Assembly: GCA_018873245.2 (NCBI GenBank)
Contig: JAEMBT020000003.1
Coordinates: 4,979,843 to 5,043,842, forward strand
Direction: 5' to 3'
Source of the DNA: Archegozetes longisetosus
Lineage: Eukaryota; Arthropoda; Arachnida; Sarcoptiformes; Trhypochthoniidae
DNA length: 64,000 nt
Program-made: the position numbers and the translations under genes
Notes under the pieces: generated by a model
The model's database searches: none
Told to the model about the DNA's origin: nothing
What the model saw: only the letters and a program-made list of their open reading frames with translations
Part shown: in pieces, positions 22,910 to 35,200 of the stretch
Layout: every line of letters begins with the position of its first letter
Numbering within the stretch: the first letter of the stretch is position 1

Positions 22910-24081
22910 CGAAGCAGCAAGAGTAGGCTTAATGCAAATAACAAATGATAGGATATATTCAGTTTGTCCATTAAGAAATTAGCTTAGTTATGCTTTATAA
23001 AGCAATTGCTAAATACATCTGCAAACTGTGTTTTGCAATATAATATTACCAAAATCTATTTGTTACTCATCAATCATATTGTGTTATCGATATTTGCATG
23101 AAATGCTTTTTCAATGATAACATACAGTTGTCTTTACAAACATAGAAATCTTATTACCAGAATATGAACCCAGGAACTCGAATGTTAATGTTAAAGTTGC
23201 TCGATTTGACCAAATTATCTTATATTGCAATAGAAATTTCATGTATTAACTTCGAAATACTTTATTTTTATCGAGTTCTTTGTTTAATAAATCTTTTGAA
23301 GAGCTATTGCAAGTTCGGTTAAAAATGAAGCTTTAAAGAGAATAAGATTTTTCCACTTGATCCTTTCCTTAAATAAATTTCATAAATAATTATTGAATAG
23401 AGTTTAAGAACATTTTACTTTTGCATATATTCAATTATGAAAATGGAAAACCAGTGACTGAAGTTTAAGTTTTTAGTTCTGAATGTAAATCTGACTAATG
23501 CGATAATTTTCATGATTGGGGAGAATTTGTTTTCGAGTTCCAGTATTCATACTCAAGTGTTCGTATTTTGCAAATAAGAAGTCATTCTTAATCCAGTTGC
23601 TATTAATGTATGACAAATACAAATTAACATTGAATAAGAGCCACGCGAACATTCATGTTGAAGGTGAAAGTTTATTTAAGCCAAATTGTTAACAAAAATC
23701 GAAAAGCAATTCCGAAAATTGTGATTATCTAAGGCTATCAAACTTCTTAATCTTTGTATAATTCCTAAAGCAATTTTTTCACTGATAAATTCTTAAAGAA
23801 ATGAAATTATTTTGGATTTTTGTAAAAATTTGGATTAAAGATTAAGCAAAAAAAGTTAGATAAGTTACTGTAAATCAATACGATTATGCGATTCAATATG
23901 CAATTGTAATTTATTACTTTAAAAAACATATTTGTACTAGTAAATAAATAATTGCTATTTTAGTTTTGGAGTATACATAATGAAAAGGTTTGTTTGAATT
24001 TTGTTTAAGGATTAAGCTATAAAAGCATTGACTTTATTTGGATTATCAGTTTATCAGTTCATTGACCAGATATCAAAATTT
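22910..24081. other. Gene-free AT-rich stretch
   Basis: Upstream region of the CCHamide gene and downstream region of the galactosyltransferase gene. Nothing further is recognised. Confidence 0.45.
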
Positions 24082-25884
24082 TCACAACTCAGAATGCTTG
24101 GGATGAGTATTTTTGTTGTCTTGGTCTGTCATCTTATCAGAATCTTCGGTATCACTAATATATTGAGAATCCCCGACATAATGAGTTGGATAAATAAGTA
24201 ACGGACTCAAACTGAGAGCTTTCAAATTACGAATAGGATAGTGGTTTTTCAACCACTCATCCGTATGTTGATCGTACATAATCGGTAGAAATTCATCGAC
24301 TGGAATGATTTTTTCGAGTGGGTTAGCGTCCAATAATTTTTGTGCTCCTTTGTTTGTGATAAAATATCCAATGGTCCAATAAGAGTAGGCTGACTCAACA
24401 AACATTTCATCGATACGAGATTCATTTGTAGATTGTCCCTGAATTTTTCGGCCCAAATATACAAAGTCATATTTTTCTGTATTCAATAGAGAGAGCGCTT
24501 TATTCCACCTGTTCTTGAAATTTCTTTCAAATCTGACATCATCTTCGAGTACTATGACTTTTGACAGATTGCGTCGAACAATGTCCTGCCAAATACGAAA
24601 ATGTGAGAGAAAACATCCAATTTCACCAAAAGTCATGGGTCTCTTATGATACGGATCTAAATAACCATCAATCACTTTAATTCCTTTTGACTCAACTATT
24701 TCATCATTTAATTGTTTGCCGTCAGTTGCTCTCCAAACCTGCGCCTCAATCCCCAAAATCTCGAAATTTTTAAGCATTCGTTTGCGTCTTTGAGGTCTTC
24801 GCGTCAAATTAATCATATAGACATTATCGACGCCTAACTTATCGGCTTTTGGTCGGTTCACAAAAGAGATCAGAGAAGAAGCAATCGGAAACTCTGGTCC
24901 TTCAATCAATGATTCGAGTTCTATATCAATGATGTTCTGTTCCAAAGAAATAGCGTTGGAATCGGTATCGACTGGTGGCGGAATATAACCCCAAACTTCT
25001 CTATTGTCAACAAACAGTTCAATTCTATTATTTTTGGCAGATTTAGCGAAAGCTATTATATCATCGAATGGTGACAACTCTTCAGTTATTTTTCGCGAAT
25101 CGAATGTCAAATGAATTGATTTTTTATGTCTTAAATTAATGAAAATGCATGAGTGAATCATAGGAACAGCAAATTGTCCAGTTCGTTGCCTCTCCAAAAT
25201 AGGCAAATAATCATCAGTTCGCTTATAATAACCTTTTTCTGTAATTCCTGCCCAAAAGTTAGAATAAGTGCCTAAAGAGTAGAGCATTGGCGCTATTGCT
25301 ATCATATCATGACTTTGGGTGAAGGATAAAAACACTTTATCATTAGTGAGAACGACATCTGAATCAATAAAAAGCACAAATTGGGCCCAATTTTTTCTGG
25401 CCAACTCCATCGACTCGCTTTTCGATTCAATTAAGTATTTGAAACGACTAGTCGTCCAATATTTCGCTGGACTGTCATCGTCTTCGATAACCTGATCGCC
25501 TAAAACAAAGTCAATGTCATTATATTGATGTCGATTATGTCGAATCCATTTCTTCAACATATCAATAGTCAGGCGATTGGATTTGATCTTGTCTTCAATC
25601 TGTTGACTACTTTTGTAATGTTGAGGTAAGTGTTCATCTTTGTAAAGCTCTGTTCGTATAAATACTTTGATCCTGTCCTTTGGATAGATTTGGTTCTCGA
25701 TAGAGCCCAAAGTGAACGGAAGAACTGATACTTTATTGAAGGGATGAATCAATAAAATTATTTGAAGAGTCGGTAAAAAGTAATCGCTTTCGAAATCATT
25801 TTCATTAATATCTAATCCTATTATCGAATGAGTTATCAAATTAAATAAAATTAACGAATAGAAAAATTTGATGAGAAGTTTCAT
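24082..25884 (-). CDS. COLGALT: Procollagen galactosyltransferase (glycosyltransferase 25 family)
   Basis: One uninterrupted 600-codon exon. The enzyme transfers galactose from UDP-galactose to hydroxylysine of collagens in the endoplasmic reticulum. A signal peptide covers about residues 1-24. The N-terminal GT domain has DSD at 174-176 (LFIDSDVV), the metal/UDP-binding type motif. The C-terminal GT25 domain runs from VYMINLTRRPQRR (about 355) through GEIGCFLSHFRIW (420-432) and VLEDDVRFE (445-453). The chain ends KHSEL, a KDEL-like retrieval signal (the usual family ending is RDEL). Length and domain order agree with COLGALT1/2, and no motif is missing. It is the largest intronless gene in the window, whereas most neighbours have introns. 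Confidence 0.93.
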   Translation of the reverse strand: MKLLIKFFYSLILFNLITHSIIGLDINENDFESDYFLPTLQIILLIHPFNKVSVLPFTLGSIENQIYPKDRIKVFIRTELYKDEHLPQHYKSSQQIEDKIKSNRLTIDMLKKWIRHNRHQYNDIDFVLGDQVIEDDDSPAKYWTTSRFKYLIESKSESMELARKNWAQFVLFIDSDVVLTNDKVFLSFTQSHDMIAIAPMLYSLGTYSNFWAGITEKGYYKRTDDYLPILERQRTGQFAVPMIHSCIFINLRHKKSIHLTFDSRKITEELSPFDDIIAFAKSAKNNRIELFVDNREVWGYIPPPVDTDSNAISLEQNIIDIELESLIEGPEFPIASSLISFVNRPKADKLGVDNVYMINLTRRPQRRKRMLKNFEILGIEAQVWRATDGKQLNDEIVESKGIKVIDGYLDPYHKRPMTFGEIGCFLSHFRIWQDIVRRNLSKVIVLEDDVRFERNFKNRWNKALSLLNTEKYDFVYLGRKIQGQSTNESRIDEMFVESAYSYWTIGYFITNKGAQKLLDANPLEKIIPVDEFLPIMYDQHTDEWLKNHYPIRNLKALSLSPLLIYPTHYVGDSQYISDTEDSDKMTDQDNKNTHPKHSEL

Positions 25885-26400
25885 GATTTAAATTAAAGTT
25901 GATTTTGACTAAAAAGTTGAATGACTACAATTTGAGTAAAGTTTAAAAGTTTATATTTCATTGTGCAGCGTAAAATGAGCAGAAATTGATGTGAAACAGC
26001 AAAGAGTTGTGTTTGGAAATAGAATTGTAAAGTGAGCAAAATTATTGATAAACTGTAAGAAAAACATAAATAAAACCACACCTCGACGTGAGTCCCCCCT
26101 AGCGTCCCAGCACTTTATCTTGCGGTCAATGTCTTCTCCAATCAGAAGTTGCAAACTTTTTCCCATATCATTCGAATGGAGATAAATGTTGAAAATTTCA
26201 ATAAATAAGATTTAATAAACAGATTGAAAACCGAAAAATGCTATTTTATTTGTAAGCAGAGAAAAGATTTATTGGCACTGGTTTAAGTTGAGTTCACGTT
26301 CAAATGAAGTTTTATACAAAGGGATCTGAATGTGACTGAAGAAAAATAACTTACTTTGGTTTTATAAGTTCGACATAAATCACACTGAATTGAATCTCTA
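25885..26400 (-). promoter_or_regulatory. Upstream leader/promoter region of the galactosyltransferase gene
   Basis: This stretch probably holds the 5' leader. It contains a short open frame from ATG 26166 reading GEDIDRKIKCWDAR, which I cannot assign, and a possible intron end (TTCTTACAG, minus strand, near 26060). Confidence 0.3.
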
Positions 26401-28428
26401 ATCCAAAGTTTTTTACAGTTTGAGAGCATGTATTTTGTCTTTCTTTGCCTGTGATTCATTTCAATTCTCTCTAACGGTTAAACCCATGATTAAAATTAAA
26501 AACTCAATCTTTTATCTAGAACTTTGATCAGCATTCTATTGATTAAATTTTTAATCTTGAAGTGAAAAAAGATTGCAATTCTAATAAGAAGTCAATTTAA
26601 ATATCTTTGAAAAGAAGTTGGAGTAAGCTGAGCTATGATATTGGAGTGACATATATTTAGTGAGAAACATAACCTGAAATTAACTTCCAAAATCTATTCA
26701 CAGTCTACGAGATTGCTATTATTGGCTCGGAATCTAGTTTCAAATGGCTTTAATAATGAATTTTTGTCACATGACCAGGCTGCAAGTTTAATGGAATCAG
26801 TTAAACTTCTCATGAAAAACTTTTATCGATTGAGTTTATCCAGATTTGTCAATTTGACTGAATTAGATGGTTACTAATGATTCTATTTCGGATAATTGAA
26901 AAGGGATGCACTTGACTGAGTAAACTTTATCCTAGTTAAGTGCGCTAGCTATAAGTTAACGATTACTGTATGTTTTGTATAATTAAACTATCGATTAGAC
27001 AACCAAGGTAAAATAAGAATTAAAGTTTGTTTAGCAATAGAATAATCTTACAGCTACTTAACATAAATATTTATGTCATTCTTTTTTAATTGAACAAAAG
27101 CTTAATAATTAGGTCCATAAAATATTCAATGGTTTCCATTTAAGCAAGCATCAGAAATGCCGTCAGACAAATATGGGAAAGTTTGCAAATTATGTCCTTT
27201 CCAAGAATTAAAGACATTATTTTGCTATCAAATTATTTAAGGAAAATCATATATCAACCATAGTGAGAAAAAATTTCAATTTAGATCTCAAGTGGACTTA
27301 AGGCGACATTTGGTACCAATTCGATGAACGTACTGATTCTTAAGCTATTGTATGGCAATGAATTTGGTGGTTTTTGTTATTCATATTGATTAATAAGTGT
27401 ATTTAATTGAGCAACCCTTTCCCTTTCAATTGGCTTAATAATTGTTCAAAGATATGGGTCAACAGACTTGCATCAGTTTATAATTGAACCTCAGCAATGC
27501 TTAGGGCTCATAAAGAATTGTTTCGTAAAATCTTAACTTTAAAATCACAGATAAAGTTAACGATAAACTTTTCATTTTCGAGAGCATTTTTTATTATTCA
27601 GATTTAATCTGAGTTCCGGATTCGATCAAGTTTTTTGATGAAAGATTTATATTTGTCTGAAGATGACTTTCAAGGAACTTATACCCTGGCTTTCATCAGT
27701 TGTTAATTAGCCCGAAATGTTAAATTAACTTCGTTGACTTGCAGACTATAAGACAGTGAAATGAACAGTTTTTAAAGAATCGGTGAAAGTTTTATCGATT
27801 GTTTTGCATATATTAGACTTATTTTGACATATGAAAAATCCCTCCCTTCCCGATAGCAATAAACAAAAAAGTGTTTACCTTCACTCTTCGTTGCAAATTA
27901 AACGATAAGGACTCGGGCGTGGTATTTTAGTTCATACAATTCTTAAGCAACCTTCCTCTCAAATACAAATTAACTTGTTAAATGTTTCAAAATTAGTCAA
28001 ATGAGGTCGAAAAAACAATAATTGAACTGAAACATAAATGAGTATAGTTTTCACTTAAACTGTCGATTTATTTCCAAACTATTATTACATTTGGCGAAAG
28101 TCTTAATGAAATTTAATAAGACTATTCAAATATATGTTTTTTGTTTAGAGATACACTTCTGTTATGTATTACAAGTCGAGTGAAAAAAGACTTTTAGAAA
28201 TCAAAAATAGTTCGCTTCTGCTTAAATTGCTTTCAAACAATAAATATATGAAATTGCAAATAAAAAAGATATAAAAACTATAAAAATTTCGTAATAAATG
28301 CAGAGAAAAATAAAATAAGAAATTACTCTAGAATTAGATATCACAAGAATAATTAGTTTAAGTGTAAAAAATAAAATATTTTATGAAATTTGTACACGAA
28401 AATGATTGGTTATGTATACGAATTCATA
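26401..28428. other. Gene-free AT-rich stretch
   Basis: No exon-like frame or repeat is recognised. Confidence 0.45.
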
Positions 28429-29550
28429 TTAAGCGTTAAGATTATACTCATCCGATGGCACGTACTTTTGGAGAGGTGCTTCTGATATTATGTTTGCATA
28501 ATAGGTATCTCTTTTACAACCACTGTTGCCCTGAAAATCGAAAGTTTTTTATTAATCTCAAGTAACCAATTAGGTGTTTTTTCTTTTACGTTAACAGAAA
28601 TAAGATGAAAGGCATCATTAGTCAAAACATTTTCCTCATTAATAATTAATTGAATTCCACAACATGAAGAGATTTTTTCTATTTGAATACAATCGTCTCT
28701 CACTATAGTGAACAACCTGACTTACTAAAAATCGGTTGATTATAACGGTAGTTCACCGTATCGGATATAGTGTAGAGAGTGTGAGAAGCAAATCATTTTT
28801 CAAAAAGCGCACATTATAGCGAGAGTTTTTCACTATATTCGACTTTAGTATAGAGAAAGTCGAATGTATCATTATAAAGTCTTTTGTCAAAATTTAGTCA
28901 AAATCAAAGTTTTAAGCATGCAATTTTAAGCTAAATGAGGAAAATTTAGTTGACTAATTACTCATTGAATCAGTTGAAAAAGTTTACTATTAAAAAATGA
29001 AGTACCGGAACATGACGTGTCCTTCTCTATCATGTGGTGATTGCCAAATAAGATTTACCGAAGATTTAGGTTTGGGATCACTGTGTGTCACGGCAGCGCA
29101 TTCTTTCATCACTTGCATTCCTTCTCCATGCATGAATTCTCCGATAAATTCATAGTTGTTGGCATCGAATGCTTGCACTAAAAAGCCTTTGAAGTTGATA
29201 TCAGGATCTTTTGGCACAATTTCAACTAATGTTTCAAATAATACCACATGTTAGCTAAATTTTGAATAAAAATTTTTGATTCTTACGATTACCATTGATG
29301 TTTTGTCCCGGCTTGTATTGAAATGAATGCTGTATAAGGGAGAACGGTGCGTATTCGACTGGTTGCGATTTGACACCATGTCCTCTTTCAGGGGATAGAG
29401 ATTCACAAGCTATGGAGTTGATAAAGATGTGAGAAGCGAGTAAGATCTAAATTAGTAGAAAATATAAGTAGAGATACCTTCTGGTGGTGCTCCTTGTGGA
29501 AAGGCTCGTAAATTTACAATAAATATACAAAACAAAATAGGTCGTAACAT
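28429..29550 (-). CDS. Secreted reelin-domain protein (insect defense-protein type)
   Basis: Exons 29550-29478, 29409-29293, 29225-29006 and 28522-28429 give 167 residues in frame. A signal peptide (MLRPILFCIFIVNLRAFP) precedes a single reelin domain: GAPEAC at its start, YKPGQNINVEIV, FKGFLVQAFD, KECAAVTHSD, VNLIWQSP, GHVMF and TYYANI. Small secreted one-domain proteins of this type include noduler/defense proteins induced in insect immunity; that role is not shown here. Exon 4 has two tandem acceptors 8 nt apart. Using the upstream one (exon start 28530) adds the conserved-looking ATVV but runs into a stop after about 15 codons. Using the downstream one (28522) keeps the TYYANI ending in frame. 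Identity is firm; the exon 4 boundary is uncertain. Confidence 0.85.
28700..28870. repeat. Cluster of palindromic CACTATA-type motifs in the reelin-gene intron
   Basis: The motifs CACTATAGTG, TATAACGG, ATATAGTG and CACTATA recur in both orientations. ATTCGACTTT (28837-28846) and AAAGTCGAAT (28856-28865) form a perfect 10-bp hairpin. The pattern recalls the terminal regions of pogo/Tigger elements, but no transposase domain is recognised. Confidence 0.35.
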
Positions 29551-31679
29551 CTTAACTACTCTCGTATGGCTATCTTCTATGAAACTAACTTCAAAAACCA
29601 CTTTAAATTATCTCTAATTGATACAAATATACGCTTTTCTTGTTTTAAGCTAAACTAAATAGAAAGGCTGTTAATGAGCCTTAATTTGTTCAAATTTGTA
29701 CTTATGAGTTTGAAACCTCCTTTTCGTGATTTAATATTAACAGAAAGGAAGGAACTTTTTATTCCTCATAATCTTTTATTGCTTGTTGTAAATCTGTTTG
29801 TGGATTTAAGCCACTTAGTCCTGCCTTAACGTGATTTTGTGTCCTAAATAATCCATACTTTAGTTCGTATGATTAACAATTTATAATTATTCAAATCTTC
29901 ATTACATAATTACGAGTAGACTAAATAAAAAATTGTTTCAATCTGATTAGAGGAAAAATTAGTATGACTTCGCTTTTTAATTTTTGTATCCCTCAAGATA
30001 TTCATTTACTGTTAGCGTAAATAGGATTTTGTGACCTATTTGTTGTGTTCAATAGTATTATTCAGACATTGTCTAATTAAAATCAGCTTATTGTTAAATT
30101 CTAATCGTTTCTCTTATCTCTTCTGATCTGTTTCCCAATTTCATTGAAAAATACCATTTGTTACTCAGAACCAAATTTTAAGAGCGATTTGTTCAAGTTT
30201 TTTATACTAATCTAGTCAGAGTATAAAAATATGACATTTTTACATTATTCGTAAATTCATCTATTAAACAGCTCTCAAGTTGTTTAGATTTTATATGCTT
30301 CAAGTATACATTATATTTTAGTTAAACGAATTCGACAATTTTCAAAAAGGTAGTAAAAGAGCTTTAAAAATCATATGTAAGTCAATTTCTCTAAATTAAT
30401 GATAGTTTGCAATAATTGAAGTTAGTCTTAGGTGATAAATTGGGAATATGGAGGTAAACATTAGTACCTATTTTAAAGTAATGTTTGGGTTAAGGACACT
30501 CAAAGTGATACTTAGTATATGTTTACTGTTACATCAATGTTTTAATAAACCGAGTTGCAGTAAGTTTTTATAATTTGATTGATTTCGGCATTCATTAGGT
30601 TACATAACAAATATGCGCTCAAAGTTTAAACATTAATTTATTCAAGCTATACTTATTAAGAAATAGATTTTTTTCATTATCAACATAGATGTTAACTGCA
30701 TTTTTGTAATCTTGAATTGCAAAACTTGAAGCAGAGAATTTCTCAGAATTTTTAATTAAAAATCACAAATTAAAGTTTCCAAATGATATTTGGCTGCCCT
30801 CAGGTGATGCACAATATTGAATGGATATGACGTGACTCATCTCATCTTCTTGATAATTGATTTTTATTTTGAAGATAATATTTATCATTTATCAAACTAA
30901 TATTTTTTTATTAAGAAATATTATTTCGATTCTTAATGAACTCTAGTTTAACATGAAAGTCGTTTAGTTATGACTTTCAGCAAATTAACTATTAAGCTAA
31001 TATTTAATTTATATTAGTTATGCAACAATTTTTCAAAATTAAGTTAGCGCTCTTTTGCGTAACTCAATTGGTCTAACAAAATAATCACTAAATCTTTAAT
31101 CACTCACAAGTTAGCAAAAATTAAAGTTTTAAATTTCAAAGTGAAAAGCACTGATGAAGTTGTTAGTCTAGGCCAATCGCTTTCATGTGTTTTAGATTGA
31201 AATTAAAGGCAATCGTGAATTTAGTGGCTCAAATTGAATCACGAATTCATGAATACATAAATAAACTCATTATGAAATTTCACTCGACAATCATGTGCTT
31301 TCATATTTATGGGGTTTCAAATTTTTCCTCAAGTAATTAATTTACTTCTCCAATTAAGATCATTTCTAATAATTAGTAGATTTTCAGTAAGAATTTAAGT
31401 TTAACTTTAGAAACTTTAGAAACTTTGGGTCCATTCGCTTATTTCAGGCTAACGTGAACTTAAAGCGAAAGCTTACTCAAAAACATTACAATCAGTTGAA
31501 TGAAATTACTGATAATTAGAAAAATGTGTCCTTCGCAATGAAAGATTAACTAAAACCATTTGAGATAGAGTTGCAATCGAAGTGAAGTGAGCTAAAGTTT
31601 GAAGAGACATAAGTAGTAGTGATTGTTAACAGTGATGAGAGTCAAGAGATGGCATAGTATATGTGGTTGTGAACTAATA
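29551..31679. other. Gene-free AT-rich stretch
   Basis: Nothing supported is seen here. Confidence 0.45.
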
Positions 31680-31849
31680 GAAAGGGTCACACCTTCTCGT
31701 GTAGACGCATAGGAACGCGTCACGCACTAAACGCGTTGTATTGCTCTTCAGCCTATCGTTAAATGTTTAGCAAAACTGTTTCGCTTGTGATATACTGTCT
31801 CTCATATCAGTATTTGTTGGTTTGGTTATTTCGAAAGGCTCGAAAACAG
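31680..31849 (+). other. Probable non-coding first exon (zinc-finger gene)
   Basis: A locally less AT-rich segment without an open frame ends in CGAAAACAG|GTAAGAAA, a near-consensus 5' splice site at 31849/31850. The next coding gene on the plus strand is the zinc-finger gene, whose ATG at 39188 follows a plausible acceptor (TTTATGTTTAG at 39123). A single intron of about 7.3 kb would join them. The left boundary is a guess. Confidence 0.35.
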
Positions 31850-32213
31850 GTAAGAAATACTTTTTGTTGACTAAATATTATTTAGTTTAAGTTAAGAACT
31901 AAGTGAAAAGTTTGCGAACCATATAAGCGATAGTTTGTGATAAGTCATAATGCATTCAAATCTATATATTAGGCAAAAGTGAATGTCATATAATTGGATA
32001 GGATTTAAAGTATTATTTTAGAGAATATTTATGTAATATAGTTGTAGTTAGTAATAGTTATAATAGTTAATGTGATAGTATGACTACGTGGCTCGTGTTC
32101 ATGGAATTGTGATCTTCAATCGTGCATTGGATGCGATGCACTTGTAATAGCAGTGAACCAAAACCTAATGAATGCAACTGCGAATGGGCTCAACTTTTTG
32201 CTAGATATACACG

Positions 32214-32295
32214 CACTCACACACACACACACACACACTCACACTCAATCCTAGACATACGCATACCATACACACACACATAACATACACACAAT
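32214..32295. repeat. CA microsatellite
   Basis: A pure CA run around 32218-32238, followed by interrupted CACACA blocks to about 32295. Confidence 0.85.
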
Positions 32296-35200
32296 CGTCA
32301 ATAGACCTAACATTACATCGGTATGGGTTTCCTATGAAAAATCTGGGTTTCAGAATAAAGTTTTCTTTAGCCAACTGAGAGTTGAACGAAAGATAAGCGC
32401 GTGTTGTGTAGTGTGCGTGACTTAAATTGAGGATAAGTTGTAGCCGTGGCTGAGAAAGTTTTTCTGCTTTTTTATTATTATATTACTTGATTCCCTCATA
32501 CAATATAGTAGAGTACGTGCAATGTTCTGTCTCTTAGCAACTCTAAAACTTTTGTGCGTCTGTAAAGTGCAGTCAAGAGAAAAGGAAAAAATAAAAACGT
32601 GTAACATTCCTGCAATTCACCTGTCAGTTAGTTCTTCTGGCACCAGTCGTGCCATATATGCTGTTTTAAGCCTTAGATCTAGTCATTGAGTGAGACGAGA
32701 ATATTGAGAGAGGAAACGAAGCTGTGCTTCATTTGCAAGTTAGATGCATGCACTCGACCTGATTTTCTAATTCAGCAAGATTGTTTAGCAAGGTCCTAAT
32801 ACCACGTACAACTCTTTCAATTCTATGCTTCTCTCATGCAATTAGCTTCAATGTTCTCTTTCGTCTTCATTGTCTTACTCAGTCAACTCTTCAACATTTC
32901 GCTTTAGGTGTGGTTTAAGTCTTAAGCTTAGTGTTCGGTATTTCTAACACGTGCATAGGCTCGCAACGTATTATCATAATGGCAGTTATGTTGAAAGTAT
33001 TTCCTATTGAATTTGGTTCTAATGATTTGAGAACGATCAAAATTTATAAAATTCTGCTCAGTTGGTTCATAAAACACAAACACACTAGTCAAGTTATTTA
33101 TTCATAAAAAATCCCAATTATTCTTATAGTTATTCAGCAGTAGTTTTTGTTAAATATAAGCAAAACCGTGGGAAATAACTGGTATGACTTTATTGGGGGT
33201 GATATACAAAAACCGAACATGTTCTGTATCGGCACTTGTCTTCTAGATTGGTGTAGTTCTCGTCTGTTTGCCGACTCAACTAAAGCCCAACTAAACTAAA
33301 CCATCAAAAGCAAAGTAAAGGGAGGGAAATGAGTACTTTTATACGAGGGCATTGCACAGAACGCAGAACAACAGCAATATCTAACATATTTTCTCTGTTC
33401 GATGCAATGCATGTGTTTTTGTAATTTTGCTGTTATTCCGTTGTGCTATGACTTTAATTTTGATACGCACTGGCGATCGTTTCACACCAGCAAAACAGCA
33501 AAAACGCCAACTGTGATGGCTTTCATGGCTGTGATGGCTATGATGGGTGGCGATCAAATAAATTGCACGTGTGCTTCGATTGGAGCCAAGCAGAGGTCAT
33601 ATAGTCGTATATATTACTTCTATTCCTTTAGACATTCAAGAAGAATCGTCCATTTCAAGGACATCCGTGAACGCCCTCATTGTATACAATACACTCCCGT
33701 TTTTTGCCATATTCGCTAACAGACATCAGTCCTTTGAACAGGTTCTTCAACAGCTCTCGCAAACAATCCAAGCTTCAAGAGATCAGTGCGTTCTGCTAGA
33801 AAACTATTGTAAAAATAATAGTTTGTTTGGAGCTTATTTAGCTTGGCTCAAGTTTTCTTTATTTAATTTCTTTATTCAAAAAGTGCGTTCAAAGCACTGA
33901 TTTCTCTAATTTAGTTAATGAGGCGAGAATTCGAGTGCATTACTGTATGGTTGGGTCAATTGTTTGCAAAAGGCCGCACTTTACACTTGATATGTCTAAG
34001 AATACCAAAGCAACACATACGTGAATGTCTGCATGTCATTCACCATTATTCATAATTTTATCAGTTTGAAAGTTTACAAATATTTTGCGCTAAACTTTCT
34101 ATTCAGTTAACTCAAACAGATTTGTCAAATTTTCAAATGGCAATAATTCACATGATATAAGGAGTGATTTATTGTGAAAATGAGATGTTGTGTACTCACT
34201 GGCAAAAGTTTTTCCACTTTCCTAATTTCAATCTTTCTTAGACAGCACTTTATTGGCTCTTATATGAGTTCTACTTTGCTATGACTTTGAGGGAGAAGAG
34301 AGATGAGCTGCAAACATTAATAGTGAAGACAGAAAAGTATAAGAACAAAATGACAATCGATTGAGAACAGCGTACTTCCCAGAGGCGTAGAGTGTGCTAT
34401 TTCATTGTCTTTCAACTAAGAGTTTATTTTCCAAAGATATTAAAACACGTGTTAAGATGTATTGTTTGTGATATACTGTTTATGACTGAATCGAAATCGT
34501 ATCGATTAATAAAGTTGCTTATGAGTTAGCTTAACATATATAGCATTCTCAAAATATGACAAAGTAAACCAGCAATTTGAGTAACTCATCAAACCTATAT
34601 CAGCTCTGATCGCGTAGCAGTTATGTCACTCATCCTTAAGTAACTTCATTTTTACTGTTTTAAACTTTGATAGCATTTTAGTGATGCCTCATTTAGTCAA
34701 TGACTGCCTGTTTGTGCTTTTTTGTTCACTAATTAATTCGTGTTTTAAATTCACTTTTGTCTAATTTATTACGTTAACAACTACTGGCTGTTATCTCACA
34801 TTTGATTCCTATTAGTATTTTTAGAGTATTTATGTCGGACAAAAACTTCATTATATTTTATTCAATGAAAAAAAAACATTTTCCATAAAGTATTGATGAT
34901 AATGATGATGATAAGAGATATTTTAAAATGAAAATAAATCTAAAACAAAACATAAATTGAGAGAAAAGAATATACGTATAAATAGATTGATTGTAAAAGC
35001 CTGGGGCAAAGCAGGTTTGTTCAATTATTGTTAAGTCGAGCGAACATATGCACCTGAAATAAGAGTGTGTATGTGCTCACTGTAAGCTATGCGGTACCTG
35101 TTTATACGAATACGTATTGCGTGAAAAAAGTATGTTTGGTAGAAAGCAGTATACACACAATGCACCAGCAGATCAAAATGAGTGCACCTGTTATTAAGCA

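Noticed and set aside
33402..33900. Two overlapping plus-strand open frames of 105 and 109 codons
   Set aside because: They overlap each other in different frames and show no recognised motif. They may be chance within a regulatory region.
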